A stretch of DNA of 64,000 nucleotides from DASRWI01 sp035654655 (GTDB lineage Bacteria; Bacteroidota; Ignavibacteria; Ignavibacteriales; Ignavibacteriaceae): assembly GCA_035654655.1 (NCBI GenBank), contig DASRWI010000015.1, positions 1 through 64,000 of the forward strand, given 5' to 3'. The notes below the pieces were generated by a model that was not told the origin of the DNA, searched no databases, and was given only the letters and a program-made list of their open reading frames with translations. Shown piece after piece: positions 35,023 to 45,210 of the stretch (position 1 is its first letter; each line of letters starts with the position of its first letter). The position numbers were made by a program, and so were the translations under genes.

Positions 35023-36074
35023 ATAGAAGTAATCATTCCACCGCCAAGACATTCCTCACCTTGGTATAGGACTGCAAATTGTCCCGGTGCAATTCCCTGG
35101 TCTGGTCTTTCAAGATGCACTTCTGCTACATCCTCTTCAATGAAATTAACATTACAGTTGTACATATTAGCCCCGTGTCTAATTTTCACCTGGAGATTTT
35201 CTTCCAAAGGTTTCTCTTCATTTATCCAGTTAAATTTTCCCGCAGTGAAAGTATCTCTACATCTATTTTCAATATCTTCCTTTGAAATGTAGATAATATT
35301 ATTCTTAATATCTTTTTTCACAACAAACCAGGGTCCGCCAGATAAACCTAAACCTGACCTTTGTCCAATAGTGAAATAATAAAATCCCGGATGTTCACCA
35401 ACTTTTACATTCCTATCAATATCAACTATATCACCTTTTATTTCACCAAGATGATGTTTGATAAAATCGTGAAATTTAACTTTACCTAAGAAACAAATTC
35501 CCTGACTATCTTTTCTTGTCTGATTTGGTAAGTCATATTTCTTTGCATACTCTCTAACCTGGGCTTTATTAAAAGTCCCTATTGGAAAAAATGCTCTGGC
35601 AAGCTGCTTCTGAGTTAGATAAGCTAAAAAATATGTTTGGTCTTTTATTGGGTCAGGAGTTCTCCACAAAGTAAATATATTTCTCTGCTGAAGAACTTTT
35701 GCATAATGACCACTTGCAACTTTTTCAAAAGAACTATCAATCTTATCATAAAATTGACCGAACTTAATTAAACTGTTGCAAAAGATATCTGGATTAGGAG
35801 TAAGTCCTTCCTTAATAGAATTGATGGTATAAGTAACAACAGAATCCCAATACTCCTTCTGTAGAGAGACAACTTCCAAGGGAATACCAGCTTGGTCACA
35901 CACACCTCTGGCATATTCAAGGTCTTCTTCCCATGGACAATCTCCCAAAAATGAAAACTCATCTTGCAGCCAAATTTTTATATAGAATGCTGTTAGGTCG
36001 TGTCCTTGGTCTTTAAGTAAATTCAATGCAACTGAGCTGTCAACTCCACCGGATAATAAAACTGCTATCTTCAT
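35019..36074 (-). CDS. mnmA: tRNA-specific 2-thiouridylase MnmA
   Basis: A 351-residue enzyme thiolating U34 of tRNA-Lys/Glu/Gln. PP-loop SGGVDSS at 8-14; catalytic cysteines C99 (PNPDIFCNSLIKFG) and C194 (KDSQGICFLG); FTIGQRSGLGLSGGPWFVV; and C-terminal RPDQGIAPGQFAVLYQGEECLGGGMI. Length is normal. It stands alone on the minus strand and overlaps the hydrolase gene tail-to-tail by 4 bp. Confidence 0.96.
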   Translation of the reverse strand: MKIAVLLSGGVDSSVALNLLKDQGHDLTAFYIKIWLQDEFSFLGDCPWEEDLEYARGVCDQAGIPLEVVSLQKEYWDSVVTYTINSIKEGLTPNPDIFCNSLIKFGQFYDKIDSSFEKVASGHYAKVLQQRNIFTLWRTPDPIKDQTYFLAYLTQKQLARAFFPIGTFNKAQVREYAKKYDLPNQTRKDSQGICFLGKVKFHDFIKHHLGEIKGDIVDIDRNVKVGEHPGFYYFTIGQRSGLGLSGGPWFVVKKDIKNNIIYISKEDIENRCRDTFTAGKFNWINEEKPLEENLQVKIRHGANMYNCNVNFIEEDVAEVHLERPDQGIAPGQFAVLYQGEECLGGGMITSI

Positions 36075-36219
36075 TTATTCCAAAAAAATTAAACCTCAAA
36101 TAAAGGATAAATAACAAACAAATTAAGCCAAAAAGATGGTATATAAAGATTGGTAAAATTCCAAAATCAAACTTAGTTAGGCATTCTAATCTTAGATAAT
36201 CCTACAATCCAATATATCC

Positions 36220-37674
36220 CTATGAAAATATTTTCTGCACCTTCCAAATATTTTGCTTGGTTACTAATACAAGAAGAATATCTCCTTCCTCAATTACAGT
36301 TCCACCGCTCGGAACAACATAATTCTCATTCCTTGTAATAAGCACAATTAGCGAATCACTGGGCAATTTCAGGTCCACAATGGTTTTCCCTATCAATTTA
36401 GAATTATAAGAAACATAAAAATCCGTAAGTTCAGCATTAACTCCCTCAACAGGTGCAATTTCAATAGGAGATGATTTTGATTTTATAAGAGGTGCATCAA
36501 CCTTAAGTAATTTGGAGACAGGAGCCAAAGTCCAACCTTGTAATAATGCCGATGTCAAAACGATAAAGAAAACAAGATTAAAAAATAATGATGAATCTGG
36601 TAGTCCTGCCACAAGTGGATAAGTAGCTAATATAACAGGCACAGCTCCTCTCAAACCAACCCAGCTTACAAAAATCTTCTCTCTTAGGTCAAGTCCTTTT
36701 ATAAAAGCTAAAGAAATAAAAACACTAATCGGTCGAGCAACAAACATTAAAATCAGTGCAATAGAAAACCCTGATAATGAAATATAAATCAAGGTGGATG
36801 GAAAAACTAAAAGGCCCAAAGTTAAGAACATACCAATTTGACTAAGCCACGCCATACCATCAAAGAACCTGCCCATTGTTTTCTTCTGAACATATTTGTG
36901 ATTACCAATTACAATACCGGCTAAATATACTGCAAGGAATCCACTTCCCCCCAACAATGCTGTTGATGAAAAAATGAATGCAATAAATGCTATTGCAAAA
37001 ACTGAATAAACTCCCTGATATGGAACTTTGATATAATTTATTAAAATTATCATCAGCTTACCCAGGCTTAAACCCATTATCGTTCCCAATCCCATTTGCA
37101 TTATAAAAAGCCAAATAAGACTCAAATAGGATTTTCCCGGATTTAAGTACAACTCAATCAAGCCAATAGTCAGGAAGATTGCCATAGGGTCATTGCTCCC
37201 TGATTCAACTTCAAGCAAAGGTTTTAATTTTCCTTTAAGTGAAATGTTTTTAGAGTTTAAAACTGAAAAAACAGCAGCAGCATCAGTGGAAGAAATAATA
37301 GAACCCAAAAGAAGTGCAAACAACAGAGGAATATTAAAAATATAATAAACTGCAAAACCTGTTATAATAGCAGTTATCAAAACTCCTATTGTTGAAAGAC
37401 TTAATGCATATTTGAGAATCGGCTTAGTTTCATTCCATTTGGTACCTAATCCTCCTGAAAAAAGAATAAAGATTAATGCACCAGTTCCAATTGACTGTGC
37501 AACAAATGCATTATCAAAATCAATCCATCCAATACCATCAGTACCTACTATCATCCCCAGACCAAGGAATAACAACAGTGTAGGGACCCCAAGGTTGTCA
37601 GTAAATTTTGCTAAAGCAACGCTTAGAAGAATTAAGATTGAACCAATTAATAAATAGTACTCAATAGTTATCAT
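36220..37674 (-). CDS. Potassium/proton antiporter (CPA1, NhaP2/CvrA-like)
   Basis: A 484-residue membrane protein. About twelve to thirteen helices of the cation:proton antiporter fold fill residues 1-390 (GMIVGTDGIGWI, GSIISSTDAAAVFSVLN, EVESGSNDPMAIFLTIGLI with the ion-binding Asp). A cytoplasmic TrkA_C domain follows (about 405-484, NAELTDFYVSYNSKLIGKTIVDLKLPSDSLIVLITR). TrkA_C suggests nucleotide- or ion-regulated K+ export. It is a lone gene. Confidence 0.9.
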   Translation of the reverse strand: MITIEYYLLIGSILILLSVALAKFTDNLGVPTLLLFLGLGMIVGTDGIGWIDFDNAFVAQSIGTGALIFILFSGGLGTKWNETKPILKYALSLSTIGVLITAIITGFAVYYIFNIPLLFALLLGSIISSTDAAAVFSVLNSKNISLKGKLKPLLEVESGSNDPMAIFLTIGLIELYLNPGKSYLSLIWLFIMQMGLGTIMGLSLGKLMIILINYIKVPYQGVYSVFAIAFIAFIFSSTALLGGSGFLAVYLAGIVIGNHKYVQKKTMGRFFDGMAWLSQIGMFLTLGLLVFPSTLIYISLSGFSIALILMFVARPISVFISLAFIKGLDLREKIFVSWVGLRGAVPVILATYPLVAGLPDSSLFFNLVFFIVLTSALLQGWTLAPVSKLLKVDAPLIKSKSSPIEIAPVEGVNAELTDFYVSYNSKLIGKTIVDLKLPSDSLIVLITRNENYVVPSGGTVIEEGDILLVLVTKQNIWKVQKIFS

Positions 37675-37823
37675 TCAATACAAATTTTTAATCAATAAAA
37701 ATATAATATAATTTATTTTACTTTAAAACTTAAGGAAGTATAAAGAGAAATGAAAAGATTTAATTTGAATTAGCATCCCAGCGAGATGCATCAGTAGTAG
37801 ATATTATATCACTTCCATATTTT

Positions 37824-37856
37824 CCCTTCCCTTTTTATAGGGAAGGGGTAAGGGGA
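37824..37856. repeat. Inverted repeat of the CCCTTCCC/GGGAAGGG family
   Basis: CCCTTCCC (37824-37831) pairs with GGGAAGGG (37840-37847), followed by GTAAGGGGATAGGTATCAAT. The repeat at 8816-8858 has the same plan (CCCTTCCC...GAAGGGATAAGGGGGATGGGTAACAAT). It sits 20 bp beyond the end of the 688-residue T9SS protein gene. Without a T tract it is a poorer terminator than the 8.8-kb copy. Confidence 0.6.
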
Positions 37857-37875
37857 TAGGTATCAATATTAAAGA

Positions 37876-39942
37876 TTATTTTAACAAAACCATTTTCTTA
37901 ACTGAACGAAAATCTCCAGCACTAATGGAATAATAATAAATCCCCGATGCCAACTTTGATGCATCAAAATCAACAGAATAACTTCCTCTCTCCTTCGGCT
38001 CATCGATAAGTTTAGTTATTTCATTACCTAAAACATCAAAAACTTTAACAACAACATTAGATTGTTTTTCAATCGAATACTTTATTGTAGTTACCGGATT
38101 AAAAGGATTAGGATAATTTTGTTCTAATAAATAAATATATTTTTTTTCGGATTCATCGGATGTATTTAAGATAGGTGTATTATCTGCTTTGAAATATTCT
38201 GTATAATAATAAAAGGGTACTAAATGTCTATCCTTTGCACCTATACGATAATAAAGGTCATAACCTTTATCAATATAATCTTTATTTAACCAAAGCTTAT
38301 TTCTATAAAAATTATTATAATCTATTCTAAATATGTTTATTCTATTTGTATCAGAAGATATCTCTCCTTTTTTATAAAAATAATCAGCAAAAGACTCTTG
38401 AAAAAAATCACCATGCAAATAAGTGTGTGTTATTCTTGCTGTAATATCTACAGTATCTTTTTTGTTAATGTTAACGAGTAAATTTTGAATTGAACATAAA
38501 GTTGAATCTGCATAATATTTATAATTGCCTAAAGAATCATAAATAATTGCACTAATTAAAGTATTACTCCTTCCGGAATATGTTCCCCCAGGTCCATCAA
38601 ATGCTTGCATATTATAAACCAAACCAATACCTTTTGAATAAAGAAAATATTCGGGAAATGCTCCTAATGTTGAACCTTCTAATCTCATTGTCAACACAGA
38701 ATCTCCTAATATTAAAGCATTATACTTCAACATTTTTTTTCTTTGCCAAGTATTATCATAAACATTAAAGAAATTATAGTATTGATTATTAGGAGTACCA
38801 AAATCAATTAATTGTTTTTCCCCTGAAGAATAAATATAGATTCTATTACTGTCGTAATCATATCTTGTCAAATGTTTACCCCAAAGAGTTTCAAAATGAT
38901 AGATATATGTTTTCCCATCTATTGTAGTGTCCTTATCCAAAACATCTTCCTTCAGTTGAATGCTGCCTCCACGATCGCTCCAAGTTTCATAAATATATTG
39001 GAACTTATTTCCTTTAACAAATGGAAGTTCAAATTTAATTGTATCATTTAACAAAGGATTTTGTTCATCATATAAAAATATTCCATTCTTTGATGCAACT
39101 ATTGTAGATGTACTAGAAAAATCTATTCTAAACAAATTATCACTTAAATCATCTACACCAATCATCTGCCACGTATCTCCTTTGTCAATAGATTTAAAAA
39201 TCCTATGGTAACCATATGAAAATGAAGCAGATTGTGTATAAAGTTCATCTCCTTTTATAAATAATTCTTCTATTAGAAAAGGCATACCTTTATAAATCCA
39301 AGAAATGCCATTGTTAGTACTATTATAAATTTTATAGTTTACAGGTACAATCAATTCTCCATTAGAATTTTTTTTAACTTCACCACCACTTTCATTAATT
39401 ACTCTGGAGAATGTACTTCCACTATTAGTTGAAAGATAATAACCACTTGGCTTTGAACATACGATTAAATTATTTGAATCTACATAAACGCTGGAGATTA
39501 AAGTATCAAAAGTCTGAGCTAAACTATTAAATGTACTCCCTTGATCGGTTGAGTAATAAAGTTTTTTTTGGTTTGAACTAACCCATATTGTTCCATTATT
39601 ATCAACACTCATAAAATTTGGTTTACCATTATTAAAAGAAATATCTATCCAATTTTCCCCCATATTTGTAGATTTAACAATCTTGTTTCTATCTTTATAT
39701 CCATATAGTAAATCTCCATCAAAAAAAACTTTATCAACATCATATTCAATTGGATGGCTTTCCCACGTTTTACCAGTATCATTGGAATAATGCAAACTTA
39801 CAGGCGAGGACCATATTAAAGCATAGGGAATTGAATTATATGATGTATAATATTTACAACTTGGTAAAGTTTCTACCCAATATATTTGTTGTGAGAACAA
39901 ACTAATTTTTAAGAACATGAATAATAAAATTACTTTTTTCAC
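37876..39942 (-). CDS. Secreted beta-propeller protein with T9SS sorting domain
   Basis: A 688-residue protein with signal peptide MKKVILLFMFLKISLFS. Residues ~25-300 carry VPS10/BNR-type repeats (YSNDTGKTWESH, STNMGENW, YSTDQGSTF, STNSGSTF, KSIDKGDTW) forming a beta-propeller. Residues ~310-600 are a beta-rich region homologous to the next gene's product (RYDYDSNRIYIYSSGEKQLIDF). The end is a type IX sorting domain starting EQNYPNPFNPVTTIKYSI. Probably surface-exposed or secreted; ligand unknown. Confidence 0.83.
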   Translation of the reverse strand: MKKVILLFMFLKISLFSQQIYWVETLPSCKYYTSYNSIPYALIWSSPVSLHYSNDTGKTWESHPIEYDVDKVFFDGDLLYGYKDRNKIVKSTNMGENWIDISFNNGKPNFMSVDNNGTIWVSSNQKKLYYSTDQGSTFNSLAQTFDTLISSVYVDSNNLIVCSKPSGYYLSTNSGSTFSRVINESGGEVKKNSNGELIVPVNYKIYNSTNNGISWIYKGMPFLIEELFIKGDELYTQSASFSYGYHRIFKSIDKGDTWQMIGVDDLSDNLFRIDFSSTSTIVASKNGIFLYDEQNPLLNDTIKFELPFVKGNKFQYIYETWSDRGGSIQLKEDVLDKDTTIDGKTYIYHFETLWGKHLTRYDYDSNRIYIYSSGEKQLIDFGTPNNQYYNFFNVYDNTWQRKKMLKYNALILGDSVLTMRLEGSTLGAFPEYFLYSKGIGLVYNMQAFDGPGGTYSGRSNTLISAIIYDSLGNYKYYADSTLCSIQNLLVNINKKDTVDITARITHTYLHGDFFQESFADYFYKKGEISSDTNRINIFRIDYNNFYRNKLWLNKDYIDKGYDLYYRIGAKDRHLVPFYYYTEYFKADNTPILNTSDESEKKYIYLLEQNYPNPFNPVTTIKYSIEKQSNVVVKVFDVLGNEITKLIDEPKERGSYSVDFDASKLASGIYYYSISAGDFRSVKKMVLLK

Positions 39943-39950
39943 TTCACCCT

Positions 39951-41180
39951 CTATTTTAGTAAAACCATTTTCTTAACTGAATGAAAATCACCAGCCTGCA
40001 ATGAATAATAATAAATCCCCGATGCCAACTTTGATGCATCAAAATCAACAGAGTAATACCCTCTCTCCTTTGGCTCATCGATAAGTTTAGTTATTTCATT
40101 ACCAAGCACATCAAATATTTTTATAACAACATTGAATGGTTTTTCAATTGCATACTTTATTGTACTAACCGGATTAAAAGGATTGGGATAGTTTTGCTCA
40201 AGAGAGTAATTGATTTTAAATTCATTAATATCATTCGCATCAAGTGTAGGGTTATAATTTGCGAGCGTAAATTCTGTATATGTATAAACAGGTATTAAAC
40301 TTTTATCTTTAGCTACAATTCTATAATATAACTTATAGCCCTGATTTAATAGATTTGTGTTTAACGCTAAATAATTTTCGAAAATAAAGTAATCTATTTT
40401 ATTTAAGAAAAATTCTAGAGTATCTGTTTTGATTTCCCCTTTTTGATAAAAGTATTCCACTAAGCAGTTATCAACAAAATTAAACCATCTATAGGTGCTG
40501 TTAAGTCCATGATCAATATTAGCCTTAAATTTGGCATTACTATTATAAAGCTGCTCATATGAATAATTTTTTATATTACATCTATTTGTATCAGTATAAT
40601 AGGTATAGTTACCTGTTGAATCATAAATTATTGCTCTTAATAATTCGTAACTTGATGAACTTCCTCGTCCTCCAGGTCCTCTCCATAAATCAAAGTAAGA
40701 AGACAATCCATATTTATTTGCAAACCAATATCCTTCAGAATCCAAAGAATAAAACACGTGGATGGAAGTAGTTTGCATTGAATCTGAAATAACTTTTTTT
40801 ATTTCTTTAAATACTTGTTGACTTTGATAATAACCTGTTGCAACATTAAAATAATCAAATGAACTATCCTCAGGTGTATTAAAATCCATTATTTGCTTTT
40901 CTTCACCATTAAAATAGATTAATAGTTTGTTAGAATTATAATCATACCTAGTTGGTTGCGATTTCCAAAAAAAATAATACCTCTTTCCATTGATTATAGT
41001 ATCCCTATATATTGACCTTTCAAATAAACTATATTCACTGGAATAACCACCATTATAATATTCATACATGTATTGCCATTTATTCCCTATTTCCAGTGGG
41101 ACGATTATTTTAGAAGAATCTTGTGCAGATAAATTGTTGAAAATAAAAACAATAAAAAATAAAAATATTATTTTTTTCAT
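39951..41180 (-). CDS. T9SS-sorted secreted protein, paralogue of the neighbouring gene's C-terminal part
   Basis: A 409-residue protein with a signal peptide (residues 1-19). A beta-rich body related to residues ~310-600 of the adjacent protein (IINGKRYYFFWKS, RYDYNSNKLLIYFNGEEKQIMDF, TEFTLANYNPTLDAND). The type IX sorting domain has almost the same nucleotides as the neighbour over the last ~150 bp. It lacks the BNR propeller. Eight bp separate the two genes, so they are likely one transcript created by duplication. Function unknown. Confidence 0.82.
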   Translation of the reverse strand: MKKIIFLFFIVFIFNNLSAQDSSKIIVPLEIGNKWQYMYEYYNGGYSSEYSLFERSIYRDTIINGKRYYFFWKSQPTRYDYNSNKLLIYFNGEEKQIMDFNTPEDSSFDYFNVATGYYQSQQVFKEIKKVISDSMQTTSIHVFYSLDSEGYWFANKYGLSSYFDLWRGPGGRGSSSSYELLRAIIYDSTGNYTYYTDTNRCNIKNYSYEQLYNSNAKFKANIDHGLNSTYRWFNFVDNCLVEYFYQKGEIKTDTLEFFLNKIDYFIFENYLALNTNLLNQGYKLYYRIVAKDKSLIPVYTYTEFTLANYNPTLDANDINEFKINYSLEQNYPNPFNPVSTIKYAIEKPFNVVIKIFDVLGNEITKLIDEPKERGYYSVDFDASKLASGIYYYSLQAGDFHSVKKMVLLK

Positions 41181-41334
41181 TTCTCTTCCTCGGGTTTGAA
41201 CAGAGAGATGCGACGTCCCTTGATGTTAGAAAAATCTTTTCTGAGAATAACCATAATTCTCATTCCCTTAATGAATAAATGTATTATAAAGTTAGTTTTT
41301 TTCTTCAACTTAAACAAGCAACCATTTCTTTAAA

Positions 41335-41370
41335 ATAAAAAAGACTCCTAAGGTCAAACCAAAGGAGTCT
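41335..41370 (-). terminator. Terminator after the second M1 peptidase gene
   Basis: The stem AGACTCCT / AGGAGTCT (41342-41349 with 41363-41370) is followed on the minus strand by a T-rich tract (plus-strand A-run 41337-41342). It lies 27 bp beyond the stop of the M1 peptidase gene. Confidence 0.75.
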
Positions 41371-41396
41371 CTAATTAGAGGTATGAAAAAGAACTT

Positions 41397-43259
41397 TTAC
41401 TTGGCGCCTTTGAACTCAAAAATATTATTTGTTGGTACTGAATCAGGAACTTTGGGATTACCAACTTCAACTTTAACCACATTCCCATCAATTTCTTTTG
41501 TTACTTCAACCATGTTTTTATTTTCCCAAATATTTAATGATTCATATACATCAATTGTTTTTCCATCTTCAAGAGTAAACTTTAAATAAATTGGTGTAGG
41601 CATTACACCAGTTTTTTCTACAGTCACAATAGCTTTCTTTCCATTCATCTTAACATCTTTAATGCCCAAATCAGGATATCCTCTTTCAAAAAACCAGCTC
41701 TTCCAAAACCAATTTAAATCTCTTTTTGCAACATCATTAAAAGTATAAAAGAAATCATACGGAGTTGGATGCTTTCCATTCCACCTTGCAATATATTCCT
41801 TCATCCCTTTTAAGAATAAATCTTTTCCAAGCAAATCAATCATCATTTCATAAGCGATAGCAGGTTTATAATAAATAAGCATACTTAATTCCGGCTCGTG
41901 TGAAAGCACAGATGGTATCATCATCGGCATATCTTTTTCTCGTCCTGCAAACATACCAAAACCTTTTGCTGCTCTTATTCTATGGTCCATACCGGATAAC
42001 TCAATCTGAGTATCATAAGGCAAGAAATATCCAAAGCCCTCATCCATCCAGCCATATTTTGTTTCATTGGTTCCGACATAAAAAGGAAAATACTGATGTG
42101 ATATTTCGTGTGAAGTTACATAAACATTCCATACTTTTTCCTGGAGGTCACCATCATTAACAATCATCGGGAATTCCATTCCACCATCCCCCTGAAATGA
42201 CGTTATTTGAGGATATGGATATGCAACTGCAGGCATTCTGTTTGATAAATCTAAAATTGTTTTCTTGGCATATTCTATGGTCTCAACAAGATTTTTATTA
42301 TTTGGGTCAAAACAAGTGTTAACAAGAACTTTTCTATTTCCTTCAACAGTTGCCGCTACGCCATCCCACACATAATAGTTTGATAAACCAAAAGCAAAAT
42401 CAATTACATTATCCGCCTTATAATGAAATGTATTTCCTTTTAGATAATTTCCTTTTTGTAAATCCTCATTAGAAATTATCATCACCTTTTCTTCAGATGT
42501 TAATGCCTTCTTATATTTTTCATATACATTATCAGCTAAAACTTCTTTAGCATTTTCAAGCATTCCTGTTCCCCACACAACAAACTTGTCAGGAACAGTA
42601 ATCTCAACATCATAATTTGAATAATCATTATAAAATTCATGCTCACCATCGTAAGGATATATGTCCCATCCATTTATATCATCATAAACTGCTGGACGTG
42701 GATACCAATAACCTATGAATGAGACTAAAGAATCATATGTGCCTACTCTTATTCTTGTTCCAACTGGATTTATAAAACTCCATCTAACTTTTATTTCTGT
42801 TTTACTTTTTGGAGTAATAGGTTCAATGTTCATAAAATACAAATTTGTACCATCCAACCTTAACGCTGATGAAGTATCTTTTATCTCTTTTCCATTAAAA
42901 GATAAATATTCAATCTTCATTCCATCAATAAAAGTTTCTTTTGTAATTTCAGAATTCCTGGGTGAGGTGCTTTTATACATATTCATATAAAGCTTCATCA
43001 AAAATCTTTTTAAAGTATCAGGACTGTTATTGTAGTAGGTTATAGTCTCTTCACCTTTAAGCAGTCTTGTTTCAGGATTAAATTCAGCTTTTATTTTATA
43101 GTCAGCAGAATTTTGCCAATAATTTTTACCAGGTTTTCCATCAAGAGACCTAGTATTTTTATTATATGAAGTTTTAAATTCTTTAGAAGTATAAAGCTCT
43201 TGAGCTATAGATAAGTTGTAAACGGAGATTAAAAGAAGTACTGATAACAAGGTTTTCAT
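41397..43259 (-). CDS. M1-family metallopeptidase (exported)
   Basis: A 620-residue gluzincin with a signal peptide (MKTLLSVLLLISVYNLSIAQ). The beta N-domain is followed by the GDGGMEFPM motif at 357-365, zinc site HEISH at 384-388 and E407 in WMDEGFGYF. A C-terminal beta/Ig-like tail follows but no T9SS sorting domain, so it is probably periplasmic or surface-bound by other means. Substrates are presumably peptides. Preceded by a candidate Bacteroidetes-type promoter and followed by a clear terminator, so it is a single-gene unit. Confidence 0.9.
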   Translation of the reverse strand: MKTLLSVLLLISVYNLSIAQELYTSKEFKTSYNKNTRSLDGKPGKNYWQNSADYKIKAEFNPETRLLKGEETITYYNNSPDTLKRFLMKLYMNMYKSTSPRNSEITKETFIDGMKIEYLSFNGKEIKDTSSALRLDGTNLYFMNIEPITPKSKTEIKVRWSFINPVGTRIRVGTYDSLVSFIGYWYPRPAVYDDINGWDIYPYDGEHEFYNDYSNYDVEITVPDKFVVWGTGMLENAKEVLADNVYEKYKKALTSEEKVMIISNEDLQKGNYLKGNTFHYKADNVIDFAFGLSNYYVWDGVAATVEGNRKVLVNTCFDPNNKNLVETIEYAKKTILDLSNRMPAVAYPYPQITSFQGDGGMEFPMIVNDGDLQEKVWNVYVTSHEISHQYFPFYVGTNETKYGWMDEGFGYFLPYDTQIELSGMDHRIRAAKGFGMFAGREKDMPMMIPSVLSHEPELSMLIYYKPAIAYEMMIDLLGKDLFLKGMKEYIARWNGKHPTPYDFFYTFNDVAKRDLNWFWKSWFFERGYPDLGIKDVKMNGKKAIVTVEKTGVMPTPIYLKFTLEDGKTIDVYESLNIWENKNMVEVTKEIDGNVVKVEVGNPKVPDSVPTNNIFEFKGAK

Positions 43260-43308
43260 TCACTGCTCCTGTCTGGATTTTAATAAATAAAATTAAATCA
43301 GGAGTTCT

Positions 43309-43342
43309 CAAAAGTAAAACCATTCATCATTTTAATAAGCAA
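43309..43342 (-). promoter_or_regulatory. Candidate Bacteroidetes-type promoter of the M1 peptidase gene
   Basis: Minus-strand TACTTTTG (43316 to 43309) fits the -7 consensus TAnnTTTG. A TTG at 43342-43340 lies 23 bp upstream, the far limit of the allowed spacing. This gives a leader of ~45 nt. Low-information match. Confidence 0.3.
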
Positions 43343-43354
43343 TTCATATAATTA

Positions 43355-43385
43355 ATAAAAAAAAGGCGGCTATTAAAGCCGCCTT
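43355..43385 (-). terminator. Terminator after the 605-residue lipoprotein gene
   Basis: A strong 9-bp stem AAGGCGGCT / AGCCGCCTT (43363-43371 with 43377-43385), 5-nt loop, and a run of Ts on the minus strand (plus-strand A-run 43357-43364). It lies just beyond the stop codon. Confidence 0.88.
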
Positions 43386-43392
43386 GTAATAA

Positions 43393-45210
43393 TTATTTAT
43401 TTCTTTGCTTAGCTATGTAATCTTTATACTTCTGAATTCTTTTATCATTGGCAATTCTGGTTACACCAAATTTACCTTCTTTAATCTCAACAGTTATTCC
43501 GGTTTGTAATATCTTAATCAATCCACCGCTAAAAGTACCCTGTATTAGTTCACCAATACCACCATACTGAGTAACTGCAATATTAAAAACCTGATTTTCA
43601 TCTAAGAAATACCAATTACTGTTTATCCAAACCCAAGCTAAAGTAATTGAATCAGCCTTGCCAACTTTGTTACCCTTAAATCCAAGTGCGATATACACTG
43701 AATCAGTTGTACTTGCTTCATCATATGCATAAATTATTGTTTCATCACTTGATGCATCATACCATCCAAATGCAAAATATTGGTTTTGAGGTGGAGCTAA
43801 AACAAATTTCTTATTATTAAAACCATCACCATTAATAATAAAACTGTTTTCGCCTGTTGCCATTTGGTCGCAAACCGTAACGTCCGCAGTAACACTTTCA
43901 CCCCTAACAGATGGTGTAGTAACTGTTGTAGTTCCGGTTTTACCTGAGAAGGTAATTCCTCTTACTTTTACAACTTTATTAACATCTGTTGGGATATTAT
44001 ATTTTCCATTACCATCAGTATATCCAACTACGTATTTATCTTCCCACGATACAACTACTTGTCCATTTTCTACTGTTCCCTGGCAAGTTAATAATCCTGT
44101 AACATAAACTGGACATTCAACGTGGATTGTTCCTATTTCAGCTATTTGTCCTTCTGTATAAGGACCAGCATTAATTGGAGGGGTCGTTACTCCAAAATAT
44201 TTATTTGTTGCAGGCTGTACCTGGAATGCAACATTAGCCGGAACTCTTCTTTCAAATTTACCATCAGAACCTGTAGTGGTTGAAGTTTGACCAATGATAA
44301 TTTTCAATCCTGGAACTGGTTGATTTTTACAATCAACTACTAATCCTTTAATTGTTGCAGTACCTTGAGGTACATCGCAGTTCCAATCTGAGAAGTGGTT
44401 TACTGTTCCAACATATTTATCGCCTTGTTTTGTTGCAACACCTTCTTCAATCCAAATACCTTCTGTTTCACTATAATACCATAATGGTATAGTTGCAGGA
44501 GCTTCACCTTCTAATGTAGAAGGAATATCCATAGTGATAGTTGAAGTTTTTCCAGATTTTACTTGAAGCTTTGAACCGTCGGTTGAAGTTAAGTTAACTT
44601 TCATTATACCGAATGATTGCAGAGTTGTAGAAGAATTATCATTTCTTCTTGCTGTTAAATCACCGCCTGGAATTACTTCAGAAAAATTCTCTGATGTTGG
44701 GTCAAGGTACTTTACAGCCATTTTAACATTTCCGGTATAAGCACTTCCATCTTCCTTAACAACTGCATCGGAAGGTAATTGAACCTTTGAACCATTATTT
44801 AAAACTGCTTCACCACCGGTTGATGATGAAATATTTGCGGAAACATCTTCAGTCAATAGAACTATGTTAACAGAAATTTTATCTGCACCCGGAATTTCAC
44901 TTCTTGAACCTGTGAAGTAGCCGGTCTTTTTTGCATTAACGACAAATCTGTCTTTGTTAACTTGAATGGCAGTAAAATTAAAAACTCCATCACTGGTAGA
45001 AGTGGTTGTGTTATCACCTATTTTTACTTCTACATTATTTAATGGCTGACCGAATTCATCAGTAATAACACCGGAAACATTTGCTGTTACAGTGTTACCT
45101 CCATTGCCGCCCGGATCTGTAGGATTGTCATCTTTTTTACATCCATCAAAAAAGATAACCATTAGAACCGCAATAAATAAGGATGCGAAAATAATTGGAA
45201 CTTTTTTCAT
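43393..45210 (-). CDS. Large lipoprotein with carboxypeptidase-regulatory-like domains
   Basis: A 605-residue protein with SpII signal MKKVPIIFASLFIAVLMVIF and a lipobox ending FDGC, then an Asp/Gly/Asn linker. Residues ~43-120 form a CarboxypepD_reg-like domain (VSGVITDEFGQPLNNVEVKIGDN). Residues ~125-280 resemble a ZU5/GAIN-like region (GGEAVLNNGSKVQLPSDAVVKEDG; DGSKLQVKSG). Two more regulatory-like repeats follow (IKGLVVDCKNQPVPGLKIIIG; VTGLLTCQGTVENGQVVVSW). Likely an outer-membrane surface protein, perhaps adhesion or binding. Function unknown. Confidence 0.75.
   Translation of the reverse strand: MKKVPIIFASLFIAVLMVIFFDGCKKDDNPTDPGGNGGNTVTANVSGVITDEFGQPLNNVEVKIGDNTTTSTSDGVFNFTAIQVNKDRFVVNAKKTGYFTGSRSEIPGADKISVNIVLLTEDVSANISSSTGGEAVLNNGSKVQLPSDAVVKEDGSAYTGNVKMAVKYLDPTSENFSEVIPGGDLTARRNDNSSTTLQSFGIMKVNLTSTDGSKLQVKSGKTSTITMDIPSTLEGEAPATIPLWYYSETEGIWIEEGVATKQGDKYVGTVNHFSDWNCDVPQGTATIKGLVVDCKNQPVPGLKIIIGQTSTTTGSDGKFERRVPANVAFQVQPATNKYFGVTTPPINAGPYTEGQIAEIGTIHVECPVYVTGLLTCQGTVENGQVVVSWEDKYVVGYTDGNGKYNIPTDVNKVVKVRGITFSGKTGTTTVTTPSVRGESVTADVTVCDQMATGENSFIINGDGFNNKKFVLAPPQNQYFAFGWYDASSDETIIYAYDEASTTDSVYIALGFKGNKVGKADSITLAWVWINSNWYFLDENQVFNIAVTQYGGIGELIQGTFSGGLIKILQTGITVEIKEGKFGVTRIANDKRIQKYKDYIAKQRNK

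Noticed and set aside
37741..37800. GCATCCCAGCGAGATGCATC as an operator
   Set aside because: GCATC...GATGC is a short imperfect palindrome next to a dispersed repeat in a 3' region. It is more likely part of the repeat family than a regulator site.
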